In this document: positions 56,622-64,000 of the stretch, piece after piece
Layout: every line of letters starts with the position of its first letter
Position numbering within the stretch: position 1 is the stretch's first letter
Assembly (NCBI RefSeq): GCF_000168295.1
Contig: NZ_AAQJ02000001.1
Span: forward strand, 769,001-833,000
Direction of reading: 5' to 3'
DNA length: 64,000 nt
Source: Rickettsiella grylli
GTDB taxonomy: Bacteria > Pseudomonadota > Gammaproteobacteria > Diplorickettsiales > Diplorickettsiaceae
Made by a program: the position numbers and the translations under genes
The notes under the pieces: generated by a model
Databases searched by the model: none
Told to the model about the DNA's origin: nothing
Seen by the model: the letters and a program-made list of their open reading frames with translations, nothing else

Positions 56622-57539
56622 TTAATGGGTCATCGCTTCTTCAATTTTTTTCAGTTCAGCTTCATTTTGTTCATTATTTTTTTCATGTTGATCCAGTGCA
56701 TAATCATCTAATTTTAGGGGCTCTGTATTGTCAGCAATTTGATTATTAAAAAAATCGAAATCCTCATTGTTTCCGATTATATCATCATCGTCGTCATCCT
56801 CCTCATAGACCTGTCGTTGTCGCGAATGCGAAGGTGGATAAGGTAAAATAATGACCCGTGTACCAATATCTGCAAATTCTCTATTCAGCCAATAGGCATC
56901 ATCAACAAATAAACGAACACAACCATGGCTTGCATTGTAACCCGGTACACCACCGCGAGAACCATGCATCGCAAACCCACCTTTAAAAAACATACAGTAA
57001 GGCATCGGTGCACCCCCGTAGGGTTTAGGAAATTTAGTTGATCGACAACCCGGACCCCGTTTGTCATAAATTTTAAACTGTCCTGAAGGGGTATGACACG
57101 GCCTGCCTAAATCAGAACACCAATTTTGTCCACTGGAAGCGGGGCCCCATCGAATAATATTTCCGGAAGGACCATACGCCGCCCAGGCATTTAAAGCGGG
57201 TGAATAAACAATCATTTTTCGACCCGAAGGCGTTCTATACGGTGAAAATGGTGTATACTCCATCCAATTAATGGCATTGAGATCGCGGGGTGCTGCAATT
57301 CTCATTCCAGGCCAAAGACCTGTATTCATACGGTTAATCCGTTGAACTAATGCGCGGCGTTGTGGATTAGGAAATAAGGTATACCACGTCTCTCCTCGCG
57401 CGACGACTAAACAGTAGAGCCTAGGATCATTACATAAGCTTTGTAATAACCACCCGCGCGCGGCAAAACTATCGCCGTGCATCATTAAGAATAGAACAAG
57501 TAATGCAATTAATAAACCAAATCTTATGAGTATACGCAT
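56622..57539 (-). CDS. L,D-transpeptidase (YkuD) with acidic tail
   Basis: Periplasmic enzyme that makes 3-3 peptidoglycan cross-links or attaches lipoproteins. The signal peptide covers about 1-27 (FGLLIALLVLFLMMHGDSFA). A LysM-like peptidoglycan-binding segment follows (GETWYTLFPNPQRRALVQRI, then LWPGMRIAAP). The YkuD active site is MHGSRGGVPGYNASHGCVRL, with catalytic Cys near residue 207 and His near 192. The last 65 residues are highly acidic and disordered (EEDDDDDDIIGNNEDFDFF), not usual for the family. Two small hairpins lie just upstream of its Shine-Dalgarno (AGGAGC). Confidence 0.91.
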   Translation of the reverse strand: MRILIRFGLLIALLVLFLMMHGDSFAARGWLLQSLCNDPRLYCLVVARGETWYTLFPNPQRRALVQRINRMNTGLWPGMRIAAPRDLNAINWMEYTPFSPYRTPSGRKMIVYSPALNAWAAYGPSGNIIRWGPASSGQNWCSDLGRPCHTPSGQFKIYDKRGPGCRSTKFPKPYGGAPMPYCMFFKGGFAMHGSRGGVPGYNASHGCVRLFVDDAYWLNREFADIGTRVIILPYPPSHSRQRQVYEEDDDDDDIIGNNEDFDFFNNQIADNTEPLKLDDYALDQHEKNNEQNEAELKKIEEAMTH

Positions 57540-57639
57540 AATTGCTCCTTCCGCTCTATGAGGGCGGTTATTTCGCTTTTAAAAAAGCGTTACTCTTAAT
57601 AAAATAATAGTCTATTTTTAAAGGCTAAGAAGAAATAGT

Positions 57640-59151
57640 ATGCTGAAGTTGACTGAAAATAATCGTAAATGGTGGATACTTCTTGCCATGTCCACCTCCT
57701 TGTCGCTGATATTTATTGACCAAACCGCCTTGGTTGTCGCCTTACCGGCTATCCAACGGGAATTAAATCTCACGAGTAGTCTCACACAATGGGTCATCAA
57801 CGCTTATCTATTAACCTTAAGCACTTTTATTTTACTGGGTGGAAAAATTGGTGATAGATGGGGCCATAAACGGGCTTTTTTATTGGGTGTCATTGTGTTT
57901 TTAATGGGATCGGTTGGCTGTGCGCTCTCCCATTCGAGCAGTTGGCTCATTCTTTTACGTGGCCTACAAGGTATCGGAGGGGCATTAATGATGCCCTCAA
58001 CGAATGCCTTAATCACGAATGCTTTTCCCGATAAAGAACGAGGCAGAGCGTTGGGCATGTATGTCGCTCTGGCCGCCATTTTTCTTGCATTAGGCCCTTT
58101 ATTAGGTGGATTTTTAACACAATTCTTTGATTGGCGCGCAGTATTCTGGATTAATGTTCCCATTGCATTAATCAGTATTATTTTAGCCTTTGCTTCTGTT
58201 CCCGGTTGGACACGTACTGAAAAATTAAATATCGATTGGTTAGGATTTTTTATTTCCACACTTTTTATTAGTAGTTTTGTATTAAGCTTTATGGAAGGCT
58301 CTCATTGGGGATGGACTTCTCCCTCCATTGTGGGTTTATTATTCTTTAGTTTCATAAGTCTTGGTGTTTTTATTGTATGGGAAACTCACCATCATCATCC
58401 TTTTGTCGAATTAGATCTTTTTAAAAATTCTACTTTTTCTATTTTATTTAGCATTTTATTGATGATTCAATCGGTGGGGATTATCTTTGTATTTTGGTCT
58501 CTCTTTTTACAAAATATACTTCATTACACGCCATTAAAAGCAGGCTTATTTCTTTTACCGGCCATGTTACCGCTTATTTTTATGGCACCTATCGGTGGTC
58601 ATTTACGCGATCGCTATGGACCTAAAAAACCCATGTCTTGGGGGGCGTTGCTCGTTATTTTAAGTCTTATTTGGATCGGTATTTTCAGTCATCATCAACG
58701 TTATGTTCTTTTATTGCCTGGTTTTCTCGGTTTTGGTATTGGCATGCCACTCATCTTATCGGGAATCATGGCCACCGCAATGACTATAGTGGGTACCCAA
58801 CAGCGTGGTATAGCAAGCGCCTTACTCAATGGTGCTCGGCAATTAGGAACGTCCATGGGTTTAGCAGTATTAGCTGGGTTGCTCAGCAGTGTCAATAAAT
58901 GGCAACTCAGTTTTCGTTTAAAACATTATATGCATTCTTTTTCACTTAAAGAATCTCAAATTGATGGTTTATTAGCGAAATCCAAACACGCAATGCGTGC
59001 TGTCAATCATTTATCGGTAGAAAATCTAGCCTGGTTAAAACATACAATGACTATATCGTATGTCACCGCGTTTAGTTTCACCATGTTTGTTGCTGCTTTT
59101 TTGGTTTCAATGACCTTCGCTTTAATATTCAAAATCCCTTCCCAAAAATAG
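57640..59151 (+). CDS. MFS transporter, DHA2 (EmrB/QacA-type) drug exporter
   Basis: 14-helix proton antiporter (503 aa). Motif D1 (FIDQTALVVALPAIQREL) is in helix 1. Motif A is GGKIGDRWGHKRAFLLG. Motif C appears as LALGPLLGGFLTQFFDW, typical of antiporters. The usual partner membrane-fusion protein (EmrA) is not next to it, so it may act alone or with an unlinked adaptor. It is divergent from the L,D-transpeptidase. Confidence 0.92.
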   Translation: MLKLTENNRKWWILLAMSTSLSLIFIDQTALVVALPAIQRELNLTSSLTQWVINAYLLTLSTFILLGGKIGDRWGHKRAFLLGVIVFLMGSVGCALSHSSSWLILLRGLQGIGGALMMPSTNALITNAFPDKERGRALGMYVALAAIFLALGPLLGGFLTQFFDWRAVFWINVPIALISIILAFASVPGWTRTEKLNIDWLGFFISTLFISSFVLSFMEGSHWGWTSPSIVGLLFFSFISLGVFIVWETHHHHPFVELDLFKNSTFSILFSILLMIQSVGIIFVFWSLFLQNILHYTPLKAGLFLLPAMLPLIFMAPIGGHLRDRYGPKKPMSWGALLVILSLIWIGIFSHHQRYVLLLPGFLGFGIGMPLILSGIMATAMTIVGTQQRGIASALLNGARQLGTSMGLAVLAGLLSSVNKWQLSFRLKHYMHSFSLKESQIDGLLAKSKHAMRAVNHLSVENLAWLKHTMTISYVTAFSFTMFVAAFLVSMTFALIFKIPSQK

Positions 59152-59335
59152 TTCGTTAAAAAATGATATTAATTCACGTTGTAGACTATTCCAAAGTCAT
59201 GAGACTTCTTTTATAAAATGAGAACGCCCATGCTAAAACGTTAATTTCTTTAAAAATTGACACGCTCTTTTAAAAAATAAAAAATTCATTTACAATGCGG
59301 CCTTTTTATTGATTTCGATTATACGTATTAAACGA

Positions 59336-62300
59336 ATGTATGTTTTCTTAAAAAAAGTAAGATTAATCAATACGACATATGTTTTTGATCCCGCTTTAAA
59401 TCTCAATCAATGTTTTAAAAACACACCGCCATTAACCGCCACGTTGAATGAAATACCAGAATTGACTACAACATGGTTGACTGATTTAGAAAATGAATGT
59501 CGAAAAATAAATCCATCGCTCGAAAAAAATATCTTTTTTAAACATATTGGCCCTGATGCTCGTTATCCATTTAAACGCCTGTTGAAAAATCAATTAGCGT
59601 TTCTTTATCATCGGATTATAGGCAATTTCAATCAACAATGTAGCCCTCTCGAAAAAAAATGGGTTGAAATAATACTCATTGCATTAACCGAAGATATCCA
59701 ATTATGTACCCCAGGCTTTCATATTCGTGTAAACAAACTGGTCCATTTACTGGACGTTCCTCAAAATCTCGATCAACTCTTATATTTAGCACGAAAAAGC
59801 ATCGTTCAAACGATTGCGTCTTATTTCGCAGATATCGTTCATACATGCTACCAAGTCCATGTTGTCAATCGGGTCCATCGTATTGCTAAAAAAGAAGGTC
59901 TTGCAATAGAACCGTTTTTTCAAAATGATCCTTATAAAAGTTTATTATCGGGCATCACTATTCGAGAATATCTCAAAAATCAATTTCCAATACACTACAC
60001 CGCATTTAAAATTCCTTTTTTACTCGCCGAACAATTAGAAGCGCTATTAAGTCAACAACGTTATTGTGGGCCTCAAGAAACGGGTTACGCCATCGGCCCC
60101 GCAGAAGAAATGCGGGATATCATACACATTTTCTTAAACGATAATCCTATTGAAACGCATCATCCATTTTCTCCTTTTTTTATTCTGGATAAGGTTGATG
60201 AATTCGGTGAGCCCACACGAATCTATGATATTAATTGGCCAATAATACGACAGCTTTTTTTTCAAAAATTAAACCGTGAAGGCTATTTTACCACTGAGCC
60301 TCAAATAGTCACTTTAGTCGATTATGCTTATTATCACGCGTTAGTTCCTGAGAAAGCGAATTTAGCCACCGAAAATCAATGTATTTATTATTATCTGAAT
60401 GAAAAAAATGATGATGCATTGCTTGAGGATCTGAGCTTCATTTATAATAAATTTCCGGAGTATTGGTGTAAACTCATACAAAATCCTCTTATAGTTAATT
60501 CTATTGATAATTTTTTTTCCTATTTAAAACAACAATCGTATTGTTTTGACGATAAAACATCTTTTTTTAAAAAAATTCGCCTCACTTATATTCTTTTTTT
60601 TACGCAAAATAAATCGACCATTCTTCAAAAAATTTATACGTCGACCAAAGAAGGCATTGTTATTAATCATTATTTTCTTTTAAAAGCAGTCCGCTATCGA
60701 CCTGAAATAATCAACTATTTTTTTAATTTTTTATTTTTTAATGAACTAAACGCACATCAATTATTTTTAGATTTGTTATCGATCCAAAACGCGGAGGGTT
60801 CTACCCTTTTAATGTTATCCGGGCAATATCATGCAGAAACGTTACAATTTATTTTGAATTTATTAAATCAACACATCTATCGATTTGAAAAAGAAAAAAT
60901 TGTAAAACTATTTCTTATTAAACAGTCTTATGGGCATTGTTTTACGAGTTTAGTGGCGCGTTATCAACCCAACACTCTAAAATTTATTCTTGATTTTTTT
61001 AAAAAAAACTCAGCTTATTTTGACAAAAATGCAATTGAAAAAATTTTTAATCCAGATCATTATTCTCATTTAAATTTTTTAACGCTATTAGTGCGTTATC
61101 AAACAGAAAATGAGATTAATCATTATTTAGATTTTATTAATCAAAAATTTAACGATTCTAAAAACAAAAAATGGCTTGAACTCGTTTTAAACGATTCCAT
61201 CGGGGATCTATTATATTGGGGCGCACGATCCTATTCAAATACACTACGCAGTTACTTAAATTTTTTATATCAACATAGTCACCATATTGATCCTAGCTTT
61301 TTATTACGATCCATTTTTTTACCCCGCTCTAACACGAAAAGAATTTGTTTACATGCTGCCGTTCATCAACCTAATAACCTTGCCTTACTCTTACAGTTTT
61401 TCCAAGGAAATCAATTTAAACGGAATTATTTAGCGATAAGAAATTTATTTTTAATACAAAATGTTGAAGGTTATAATGCATTCATGTTAGCGACTCATTA
61501 TCAACCCAAGGCTTTCAAACTTATTTTTGATTTTATCCAATTTCAAACTCAAATTTTTGATAGCAACACCTTGAAAAAAATATTTTTACAACAAAATAAA
61601 AATGGTTGGAATAGTTTAGGCGCATCCTTTAATAATCCGGATAGCCTCCAACTCATTTTAACGTTTATCGCGAATCGATTCACACAAAAAACAGTAAAAG
61701 AAATTATTTTTCAGGAAAATAAAAATGGATACACGTGTTTGCATCTTGCTGCTCGCTTTCAACCGGAAAGTACTCAAATTATTTTAAATTTTATCCGTCA
61801 GCACATCGATAGCTTTTATCACGAATTAGAACAATTATTACTTATCCATGAAAAGGATGAAAGAAATTTATTACGTCTGAGTTTGAACTATCAGCCTGAT
61901 TCGGCTATTCATTTTTTAAATTTCTTCAATGACACACTTGATTATTTTGGAAAATTAAAAAACAATGCTATTTTTAAACAATTTATTTGCAAAACATTCT
62001 TCTTAATCCACGATCATGCAATCATTCAAAAAACACTTTATCTTCATAACGAACTATTCGTTGACCATTTTTATAAGATCGCTTGGGATAAAAAGACCTT
62101 ACGGTACTGCTCAGGCTTTTTCCCGCTAAAAAAACACATGAATAAACAACTTGAATCCGCCACTCAAGCCTTTAAAGACCTCTTAAAAAAGGAATTTACG
62201 CTTCACGATTTAAAGGCATTAAAAACGAAATATCCCGAAGTCGCACATGCTGAACTGGGTCAGTTTTATCATCCATTAAGCCAACTGATTGAAAATAATT

Positions 62301-62362
62301 TTAAAGAAATAACATCATCCGAGAGCGATTGCAAAAATACGCATCGTCCATATCGTTTATAA
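59336..62362 (+). CDS. Giant ankyrin-like repeat protein B (about 1008 aa), paralogue of A
   Basis: Shares with protein A the N-terminal mark LTEDIQLCTPGFHIRVN at about 116-132, the flanking LYHRIIGNF motif (A has IYHRLLGNL), and a region of about 440 residues before the repeats. About ten 45-residue units follow (about 441-880), for example NGYTCLHLAARFQPESTQI and GYNAFMLATHYQPKAFKLIF; the first reads almost as a canonical ankyrin G-x-T-x-L-H-L-A-A. The last 128 residues do not repeat. The open frame begins at a TTG nine codons upstream; I chose the ATG since it aligns with the start of protein A. A TTGACA at 59257-59262 may be its -35. Fourteen genes or fewer separate the paralogues, none shared with them. 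Confidence 0.85.
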   Translation: MYVFLKKVRLINTTYVFDPALNLNQCFKNTPPLTATLNEIPELTTTWLTDLENECRKINPSLEKNIFFKHIGPDARYPFKRLLKNQLAFLYHRIIGNFNQQCSPLEKKWVEIILIALTEDIQLCTPGFHIRVNKLVHLLDVPQNLDQLLYLARKSIVQTIASYFADIVHTCYQVHVVNRVHRIAKKEGLAIEPFFQNDPYKSLLSGITIREYLKNQFPIHYTAFKIPFLLAEQLEALLSQQRYCGPQETGYAIGPAEEMRDIIHIFLNDNPIETHHPFSPFFILDKVDEFGEPTRIYDINWPIIRQLFFQKLNREGYFTTEPQIVTLVDYAYYHALVPEKANLATENQCIYYYLNEKNDDALLEDLSFIYNKFPEYWCKLIQNPLIVNSIDNFFSYLKQQSYCFDDKTSFFKKIRLTYILFFTQNKSTILQKIYTSTKEGIVINHYFLLKAVRYRPEIINYFFNFLFFNELNAHQLFLDLLSIQNAEGSTLLMLSGQYHAETLQFILNLLNQHIYRFEKEKIVKLFLIKQSYGHCFTSLVARYQPNTLKFILDFFKKNSAYFDKNAIEKIFNPDHYSHLNFLTLLVRYQTENEINHYLDFINQKFNDSKNKKWLELVLNDSIGDLLYWGARSYSNTLRSYLNFLYQHSHHIDPSFLLRSIFLPRSNTKRICLHAAVHQPNNLALLLQFFQGNQFKRNYLAIRNLFLIQNVEGYNAFMLATHYQPKAFKLIFDFIQFQTQIFDSNTLKKIFLQQNKNGWNSLGASFNNPDSLQLILTFIANRFTQKTVKEIIFQENKNGYTCLHLAARFQPESTQIILNFIRQHIDSFYHELEQLLLIHEKDERNLLRLSLNYQPDSAIHFLNFFNDTLDYFGKLKNNAIFKQFICKTFFLIHDHAIIQKTLYLHNELFVDHFYKIAWDKKTLRYCSGFFPLKKHMNKQLESATQAFKDLLKKEFTLHDLKALKTKYPEVAHAELGQFYHPLSQLIENNFKEITSSESDCKNTHRPYRL
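60660..61975 (+). repeat. Tandem 45-residue protein repeats in protein B
   Basis: About 10 units of roughly 135 bp. Same consensus as in protein A: L-x-x-N, x2-G, L-x-L-A-A, x-Y/F-Q-P-E/D, then I-L-N-F-I and a Phe/Leu end. Repeat number differs (10 against 14), so units were gained or lost after the duplication. Confidence 0.8.
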
Positions 62363-62398
62363 ACTGTTTCTTTGTGTTTGTGTAACTGATGAGAGAAA

Positions 62399-63799
62399 TT
62401 ATTTTCTTCGCCATTGTGTCCCGGTTGTTGTATCTTCTAACACAATATTTAAAGCGAGTAGTTCATCGCGTATCCTATCGGCTTCTTGCCAATTTTTAGC
62501 CGCTCTTGCATGATTCCGAGCATTCATTAAGCCATTAATTTTTTCCACTAAATGGGGATCCTTCTCTTGATTAAGCTTCAAAAACTGCTCAGGTTCTTGT
62601 TGTAGAATACCCAATAAGCTTGCAAGATATTGTAAACAGTTTGCGTCACGTTGTGCGTGCTTACTATTTGTTTCTCGTAATCGATTAATTCTCCGTGCTA
62701 ATTCAAACAGAATGGCTAACGCATCCGGCGTATTAAAATCATCATTCATCGCGTGCTCAAATTTTTCTTGATATTCTTTTGAACTCTCCTCCAACACAAA
62801 TTTTTGTGGTCCTTTTCCGACTAAACCTCGTAAGCTGGTATACAAACGTTGCAAAGCAGCCTGTGCGGCTTGTAAATTTTCCAAACTATACTGTATGGGG
62901 CTACGGTAATGACTGGATATTAAGAAATAACGAACAACTTCGGCAGGATATTGTTTTAAAACATCGCGCAACGTAAAAAAATTACCTAATGATTTTGACA
63001 TTTTCTGCCGATCGATTTGTACAAAACCCACATGAATCCATGTATTGACAAATTTTTTATCGGTGACTCCTTCTGATTGCGCAATTTCGTTTTGATGATG
63101 GGGAAACACTAAATCCAAACCTCCCCCATGAATATCAAAATGCTCACCGAGAGCCGCCATGGACATCGCTGAGCATTCGATATGCCAACCGGGACGTCCC
63201 GGTCCCCACGGTGATTCCCAAGAAGGTTCCCCTGATTTTGCTTTTTTCCATAAGACAAAATCTAACGGGTCTTTTTTTGTGATATCAACCGCTACACGTA
63301 AACCACGACGTAATTTTTGCACATTCTGATGCGCTAAATCACCATAGGTTTTAAATTTTTTGACGTCAAAACAAATATCTCCATTTTCGGATCGATACGC
63401 ATAGGCTTTATCCACTAGGCGTTGAATTAAAGCGATAATATACACAATAGCATCGGTCGCTTTCGGTTCGGCATTGGGAGGTAATGTATTTAATCGATTG
63501 AAATCTTCGTGCATCGCCTTAATCATGCGCTGAGTCAGCTCGAAAGGGCTTTCATTATTTTCTTGCGCGCGTTTGATAATTTTATCGTCAATATCCGTGA
63601 TATTACGAATATAATTCACTTGATAGCCCTGCATTTTTAAGTATCGAAGGATCACATCAAAAACGACGACCACGCGGGCATGTCCAATATGGCAAAAATC
63701 GTAAACCGTCATCCCACACACATACATTCCTACTTTCTTGGCAATCATCGGTTTAAACGCTTCTTTTTTTTGTGTCAATGTATTATAAATTTTTAGCAT
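62399..63799 (-). CDS. cysS: Cysteine-tRNA ligase
   Basis: Class I synthetase, 466 aa (E. coli 461). The HIGH motif is in YDFCHIGHARVVVVFD and KMSKS in IDRQKMSKSLGNFFTL. The zinc-binding residues are Cys in YVCGMTVYD, Cys in WHIECSAMSM, and His/Glu in FPHHQNEIAQSE. The C-terminal helical domain ends with WQEADRIRDELLALNIVLED. Its start overlaps the gltX 3' end by 17 nt, so the two synthetase genes are translationally coupled. Confidence 0.97.
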   Translation of the reverse strand: MLKIYNTLTQKKEAFKPMIAKKVGMYVCGMTVYDFCHIGHARVVVVFDVILRYLKMQGYQVNYIRNITDIDDKIIKRAQENNESPFELTQRMIKAMHEDFNRLNTLPPNAEPKATDAIVYIIALIQRLVDKAYAYRSENGDICFDVKKFKTYGDLAHQNVQKLRRGLRVAVDITKKDPLDFVLWKKAKSGEPSWESPWGPGRPGWHIECSAMSMAALGEHFDIHGGGLDLVFPHHQNEIAQSEGVTDKKFVNTWIHVGFVQIDRQKMSKSLGNFFTLRDVLKQYPAEVVRYFLISSHYRSPIQYSLENLQAAQAALQRLYTSLRGLVGKGPQKFVLEESSKEYQEKFEHAMNDDFNTPDALAILFELARRINRLRETNSKHAQRDANCLQYLASLLGILQQEPEQFLKLNQEKDPHLVEKINGLMNARNHARAAKNWQEADRIRDELLALNIVLEDTTTGTQWRRK

Positions 63800-64000
63800 A
63801 GTTTATTCTCTCACGAATTTTTTCAATGCCTAATAGCGTAATTAATTTTGCAAGTTCAGGACCATCGTGATAACCGGTCAATGCTAACCGTAACGGCATA
63901 TATAAAGACTTCCCTGTGAGTTTTAATTTTTCTTGTAGTTGTTTGAGAAGTTTTTTAAAATCAAGCGGGGCTTGTTCTAATAAAATTAATAGTTCCTGCC
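63783..64000 (-). CDS. gltX: Glutamate-tRNA ligase, C-terminal end only
   Basis: Only the last 72 codons are in the window; the gene runs off the right edge. GKSLYMPLRLALTGYHDGPE followed by LAKLITLLG is the characteristic anticodon-binding C-terminal helix bundle of GltX. The stop lies 17 nt inside cysS. The catalytic part (HIGH/KMSKS) is outside. Confidence 0.9.
   Translation of the reverse strand, partial: QELLILLEQAPLDFKKLLKQLQEKLKLTGKSLYMPLRLALTGYHDGPELAKLITLLGIEKIRERINYAKNL

Overview
This window is 64 kb of low-GC chromosome (AT-rich throughout; I did not compute an exact figure) from a gammaproteobacterium. Housekeeping genes and several gene orders match the order Legionellales: pheS-pheT-ihfA-tRNA-Pro, uvrY ... 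uvrC-pgsA-tRNA-Gly/Cys/Leu, rnr-rlmB, lolB-ispE-tRNA-Gln-prs-rplY-pth-ychF and sdhCDAB-sucABCD. The large unrecognised proteins, rich in Asn, Lys, Phe and Leu and including two ankyrin-like repeat proteins and one with an F-box-like N-terminus, suggest a host-associated or intracellular member such as a Coxiellaceae/Rickettsiella-type bacterium. That lineage call is an inference. I see no phage, transposase, rRNA operon or CRISPR array.

Layout. 1-4 kb: the N-terminal part of a lytic transglycosylase, rmuC, a small DUF378 membrane protein and a universal stress protein. 4-11 kb (minus strand): tRNA-Pro, ihfA, pheT, pheS, a Trm112-like protein, tsaB, a 557-residue unknown protein and ferredoxin fdxA. 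11-16.3 kb: tRNA-Leu/Cys/Gly, pgsA and uvrC, then a structured intergenic region, two unknown genes, the GacA/UvrY/LetA response regulator and tRNA-Ser. 16.6-21.6 kb: tadA, a Cys/His-rich mini-membrane protein, rlmB, rnr and rsmE. 21.6-27.9 kb (plus strand): lolB, ispE (its 3' end overlaps tRNA-Gln), prs, a decayed Rpn-family nuclease gene on the other strand, rplY, pth and ychF. 28-29.7 kb: a 575-residue unknown protein.

29.7-40.4 kb (minus strand): a TCA-cycle supercluster, sdhC-sdhD-sdhA-sdhB-sucA-sucB-sucC-sucD, behind a good sigma-70 promoter. It ends in a cysteine-synthase/cystathionine-beta-synthase-like gene that overlaps sucD by 4 bp and is frameshifted near its 3' end. 40.5-42 kb: rluB and scpB. 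42-45.1 kb: a promoter and TPP riboswitch leading into thiM-thiE-thiD-tenA, a thiamine salvage operon. 45.3-49 kb: a 1234-residue repeat protein. 49-55.9 kb: a DUF4383 membrane protein, then an AddB-like Fe-S nuclease and an AddA/UvrD-like helicase-nuclease. 55.9-59.2 kb: a DedA protein, an L,D-transpeptidase and a DHA2-type MFS exporter. 59.3-62.4 kb: a paralogue of the repeat protein. 62.4-64 kb: cysS and the 3' end of gltX.

The most novel element is the pair of giant paralogues at 45.3-49.0 and 59.3-62.4 kb. Each has an N-terminal region of about 430 residues with a shared LTEDI-x-LCT-x-GFH-x-RVN signature, followed by about 14 or 10 tandem units of a 45-residue ankyrin-like repeat and a short divergent tail. 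They look like candidate secreted effectors that diverge by gain, loss or reshuffling of repeats. The other unknown proteins (557, 575 and 284 residues) have a similar composition and sit between conserved housekeeping blocks.
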